Source of the DNA: an uncultured Alphaproteobacteria bacterium
GTDB taxonomy: Bacteria > Pseudomonadota > Alphaproteobacteria > Rhodobacterales > Rhodobacteraceae
Assembly (NCBI GenBank): GCA_929200295.1
Contig: CAKMZE010000006.1
Span: 1 to 16,288, forward strand
Length of the DNA stretch: 16,288 bases
Direction of reading: 5' to 3'
Part shown: one piece after another, positions 13,311-16,288 of the stretch
How positions within the stretch are numbered: the first letter of the stretch is position 1
Layout of the letters: every line of letters starts with the position of its first letter
The notes under the pieces: generated by a model
What the model was told of the DNA's origin: nothing
Databases searched by the model: none
Seen by the model: the letters and a program-made list of their open reading frames with translations, nothing else
Made by a program: the position numbers and the translations under genes

Positions 13311-14994
13311 GGCGAAGTCCTCTTCGGTTGCGCCAAATCAATGCGGGGATCAGTATCGCGAGCGTAAAGGGCACGAGTGCTGCAAAGGTTTGCATCAAGC
13401 CATAAACGCCAATCGCGCGCCTGTCGCCACCAGATGCGATAGCCAGCGCCTCTGTTGTGAGGGTCGTGACCCGCCCGCCCCCGATCAATAACGTCGGCAA
13501 ATATTGTCCGACCGACACCGCGATCCCAACCGCAAGTGCGGTGAGAATAGGGCGCAACAACATCGGCAAACGCACCCGCCAGAGCACCCCATCTGGCGTG
13601 GCACGCAGGGCGGTCGCGATTGTCCCCATCCGCGCATCCCACGCCCGAAACGGATCAGCCAGCGACAGATAGACATAAGGAAGAACAAAGATCAGATGCG
13701 CCAAAATCACAGGGCCGCGCCCCATTGCGGCCCCCATATTGATAAACAGCGTTTGTAATCCAGGTAGAAATGCCACTTGGGGGATAAGCAGCGGCAGATA
13801 GAGCAGCCAAACACCGCCTTTGCCCATTTTCAGATGATAGCGATGCTCTGCCTCAAGGCAGCCAATTGTCAGGACCAAGGCGATCACTGCGGCAGTGAGC
13901 GCGATGATGGCCGTTTCCCAAACGGCATCGCTGACGCCCGGACCATGGCGTTGCCAATTGCGCAGGGTAAAGGCGTCGGGGGTGGCATTTGGAAAGCTCC
14001 AAAACCCAGCAAACGACCAGAGCGTTAAAATGAGAATACCTAAAAAGACTGCGCTGGCTGTTGTAACACCTAATACCAGCGCGGCATTGCGGATGATCGT
14101 ATCGTTTTGGCCGCGCGTGCCTTTTTGGATCCAAATGCGCCCAAGACGTGCGGCCAGCGCCTCGACCATCCGCCAGAACCCAAGGGCAGCGATCACGAGG
14201 ATCAGCTGGATCAGCGCTGCTGACGCGCCTTGTAAACGCAGCATAAGATCGGGATCAGACATCCAGTTCACAATCTGGACCGACAGCGGCGGCGGTGTTG
14301 TCGGGCCTAAGATCAACGCGACATCAACAACCGTCATCGCATAGGCGAGGACGACATAGACGGGCAATCGGATCTGCGCATAAACGCTTGGAAAGACCAC
14401 CTTTACCCATCCTGTGATCCGCCCATACCCAAGTGCCTGTGCCACTGCCATTTTGCGATGCGCATCCGATTGCGAAAGCGCCGCAATGGTCATCAACAGC
14501 AAAAATGGCACTTCTTTGATGATCAAGCCAAGGGCAAGCGTGATGCACAGCGGGTCGCGGATGATCAAAAGGTCGAGCGGCTGCTCCCATCCGGTGAGCC
14601 ATGGTGAGATTAGTCGCGCGATCCATCCCGAGGGTGCGATAAGAAAAGCAAGCCCAAACGCCGCCGCCGCATGTGGCACAGACAGTAACGGTGAAAGCGC
14701 GCGTTCCAAAACCCGGAACGCCCGTGTCCCTGACCACCCAGCAGTCAAAAGCACGACAATCATCAAAGAGATCGAGGTCGCGATCAGCCCTGTTCTGATC
14801 GAAAGCCACGCGGCCTCAGAAAATCCGGGCCATGCAAATATCGCGCGAAATGCATCGAGGTTCGGACCATAGGCGCCTGCGGCAGGGAAATGCCCAAAGG
14901 CGGGTAAGATCTTCCAATACAGGCCCGCCGCGACGGGCCCGAGCATGGCTAAAATCGTTAGGGTGGGCAGCGCAGGGAGAAGACGACGCTTCAT
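13303..14994 (-). CDS. ynjC: ABC transporter permease, double-length, YnjC type
   Basis: This 563-residue inner-membrane protein has two homologous permease halves fused in one chain, each with several hydrophobic segments. Each half carries an EAA-type ATPase-contact loop: one around residues 183-202 (MAVAQALGYGRITGWVKVV) and one around 457-478 (IATALRATPDGVLWRVRLPML). Such double permeases occur in YnjC, ThiP and Fbp/Pot-type iron or putrescine systems; with its neighbours, YnjC is the best match. ATG 14994 is chosen because GGGGAGAG lies six bases upstream; a TTG at 15018 would add eight residues. It begins 28 bases after the binding-protein gene and overlaps the ATPase gene by eight bases. 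Confidence 0.85.
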   Translation of the reverse strand: MKRRLLPALPTLTILAMLGPVAAGLYWKILPAFGHFPAAGAYGPNLDAFRAIFAWPGFSEAAWLSIRTGLIATSISLMIVVLLTAGWSGTRAFRVLERALSPLLSVPHAAAAFGLAFLIAPSGWIARLISPWLTGWEQPLDLLIIRDPLCITLALGLIIKEVPFLLLMTIAALSQSDAHRKMAVAQALGYGRITGWVKVVFPSVYAQIRLPVYVVLAYAMTVVDVALILGPTTPPPLSVQIVNWMSDPDLMLRLQGASAALIQLILVIAALGFWRMVEALAARLGRIWIQKGTRGQNDTIIRNAALVLGVTTASAVFLGILILTLWSFAGFWSFPNATPDAFTLRNWQRHGPGVSDAVWETAIIALTAAVIALVLTIGCLEAEHRYHLKMGKGGVWLLYLPLLIPQVAFLPGLQTLFINMGAAMGRGPVILAHLIFVLPYVYLSLADPFRAWDARMGTIATALRATPDGVLWRVRLPMLLRPILTALAVGIAVSVGQYLPTLLIGGGRVTTLTTEALAIASGGDRRAIGVYGLMQTFAALVPFTLAILIPALIWRNRRGLRHG

Positions 14995-15022
14995 GCCGTT
15001 CTCTCCCCGCATTACCAATGTC

Positions 15023-16219
15023 TTATTGCGCGACGCCGTAGCGGGCTGTCCAGTCTTCAGCGATCCGGGTCATCCAGCTTGGGTGCGGCTCTGCGACAGC
15101 CGTGCCAAGCTCGGCTGGTGACAATGTTGCGATGCCCAGATCAAGTGCGTCAAACTTTGCGCGGTCCATGTCGGTCAGCGCGTCCATGTTGAGCACAGTG
15201 CCATACCCGAGCAGATTTGGATCTTGTGCGCGGGCTTGTGCTTCTGGCGACAAGAGGAAGTTCGCCACGATCATCGCACCTTCTGTTGAGCCAGAGTTAT
15301 AGGGGACCGCGACAAATGACGCGTTGCCAATCGTTCCCTTGTCGAGCACGAATGTGCGCACGGTCTCGGGCAGCTCAAAATTCGCAATCGCCGCAGATGC
15401 CGCGCCGGGGCTAAAGGAAATCGACAAGTCCAGCTCACCGTCAGAGATTAAAGGAAACATCGCTGTGCCAGTGGGTGGATAGGCTTGACCCTGACGCCAT
15501 AGGTTTGGTGTCAGCTTATCGAGATAATCCCAAAGCGGTGCTGTGGTCGCAGCATAATTTGCATCCGTGGCCTCTGCCGACAAAACAGACGGATCATCTA
15601 GGATATCAACCAACACCTGCTTGAGGAACGTCGTACCAAGAAAATCCGGCGGCTGCGGATAGGTGAAACGCCCGGGGTTTGCGGCGGTCCAGTCAAGGAT
15701 CTCCCGCATGGATCCCATAGGCTCTGAAATATCAGCGGTATCATAATCAAACACCACCTGCGCCATTGCCCATGGCGATTCCATCCCATCTGTTGGCACG
15801 GTAAAATCAGTTTGAACTGTTTTACCATCTACATCGACAAGTGCCCAATTTGGCAGTTGCTCGGCGAACGGGCCAAACAGCAGATCAGCTTCTTTCATCG
15901 CGGCAAAGTTTGCGCCGTTGATCCAGATCATATCGACAGCGCTATCGTCGTTTTGTCCGGCTTGTTTTTCTGATAAAACGCGGGTCACCGCATCTGCGGT
16001 ATCTGTCAGCTTTACATGCTCGAGCGTGACGCCATACTCGGCCTGAACACGGTCACCGACCCAAGCGATGAAATCGTTTGTTTGGGTCGAGCCGCCCCAA
16101 GCATGCCAATAGACGGTTTGTCCATTTGCAGCCTTGACCACAGCATCCCAATCACCGGGGTTTGTATCTGCAAGCGCGACACTCGGCGCAAGAGCAGCAA
16201 TCAGAGCAAGATATTTCAT
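15023..16219 (-). CDS. ynjB: ABC transporter substrate-binding protein, YnjB type
   Basis: This 398-residue periplasmic solute-binding protein begins with a short signal peptide, MKYLALIAALAPSVALA, probably cut before DTNPGDW. The mature N-terminus GQTVYWHAWGGSTQTNDFIAWV is characteristic of YnjB-like proteins, and the length is in the family range. GAGGA lies eight bases before the ATG. It is the first gene of the minus-strand operon that continues with the permease and ATPase. The transported substrate of the YnjBCD family is not established; thiamine, sugar or phospho-compound assignments seen in databases are not supported by anything visible here. The 69 bases upstream should hold the promoter, but no clear one was recognised. 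Confidence 0.85.
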   Translation of the reverse strand: MKYLALIAALAPSVALADTNPGDWDAVVKAANGQTVYWHAWGGSTQTNDFIAWVGDRVQAEYGVTLEHVKLTDTADAVTRVLSEKQAGQNDDSAVDMIWINGANFAAMKEADLLFGPFAEQLPNWALVDVDGKTVQTDFTVPTDGMESPWAMAQVVFDYDTADISEPMGSMREILDWTAANPGRFTYPQPPDFLGTTFLKQVLVDILDDPSVLSAEATDANYAATTAPLWDYLDKLTPNLWRQGQAYPPTGTAMFPLISDGELDLSISFSPGAASAAIANFELPETVRTFVLDKGTIGNASFVAVPYNSGSTEGAMIVANFLLSPEAQARAQDPNLLGYGTVLNMDALTDMDRAKFDALDLGIATLSPAELGTAVAEPHPSWMTRIAEDWTARYGVAQ

Positions 16220-16288
16220 CAGACGATCCTCGTTGTTTTGTGTCTTTTATGCGAAAATGTTTTTTGCTGCATACAAGCGCAATGCCCC

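Noticed and set aside
13454..14872. Long plus-strand frames inside the permease gene
   Set aside because: They are antisense shadows of ynjC, rich in Arg, Ala and Pro, without family features; ynjC itself is well supported.
12678..16219. Thiamine importer ThiBPQ
   Set aside because: The double permease and short ATPase would fit, but the binding protein's N-terminus (GQTVYWHAWGG) and length match YnjB better, and no thiamine riboswitch was seen upstream.
1..16288. CRISPR array, tRNA, rRNA or insertion sequence
   Set aside because: No regularly spaced identical repeats, tRNA cloverleaf, rRNA segment, transposase or terminal inverted repeats were recognised on reading both strands.

Overview
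The window looks like a chromosomal segment of an alphaproteobacterium, most likely a marine Rhodobacteraceae (Roseobacter-type) species. This is an inference from moderate GC content, codon use, gene style and a YnjBCD-type ABC transporter; no rRNA or other phylogenetic marker is present. No tRNA, rRNA, CRISPR array or insertion sequence was seen.

Bases 1-12668 hold an accessory locus that resembles a ribosomally made, protease-processed peptide (RiPP/bacteriocin-like) system. It has two related cassettes. Cassette 1 (170-3646) holds a PatA/PatG-family subtilisin (S8 protease plus C-terminal PatG-type domain), two very short peptide genes (2341-2463 and 2643-2804), a terminator, then two small unknown genes. 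One of those carries HAE and PC...C motifs like a zinc deaminase; the other is faintly like Stv-domain proteins. Cassette 3 (9818-12668) holds a second PatA/PatG-family protein, paralogous over its whole length to the first, then peptide genes at 12029-12232 and 12276-12422, a strong terminator, and a possible degenerate fifth peptide at 12531-12668. The four clear peptides share an N-terminal block, M-x-L-P-[TY]-Q-x(2-3)-[VI]-[DN]-R, a central x-P-A-[FL]-[FLW]-G motif, and variable hydrophobic or amphipathic C-termini. The first matches the L-P-x-Q-x-x-P-V-x-R pattern at the start of cyanobactin precursor leaders such as PatE, which ties the peptides to the PatA/PatG-type proteases beside them. 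No heterocyclase (YcaO), prenyltransferase, lanthionine synthetase, radical-SAM enzyme or exporter is in the window, so this is not a standard cyanobactin cluster.

Between the cassettes are a minus-strand acyl-CoA thioesterase (3707-4222) and a small minus-strand ORF (4325-4501). A plus-strand set at 4629-9486 follows: a winged-helix/TPR regulator, a PAP2/vanadium-haloperoxidase-like protein with an N-terminal (Gly-Gly-Val)8 tract, and a third subtilisin-like gene. The third subtilisin gene is broken by a one-base frameshift near 8225-8240, although every catalytic residue survives across the two frames. The 331-base gap before cassette 3 contains TTCAC repeats spaced 32, 21 and 11 bases apart, a plausible target for the winged-helix regulator.

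The right end (12678-16219, minus strand) is an ordinary ABC importer operon of the YnjBCD type: periplasmic binding protein, double-length permease and ATPase, in transcription order ynjB-ynjC-ynjD. It runs convergently towards the peptide locus.

Working model (inference): the regulator controls one or both cassettes, and the PatA/PatG-like proteases recognise the shared leader and release the variable C-terminal peptides. The haloperoxidase-like protein and third subtilisin may be tailoring or accessory factors.
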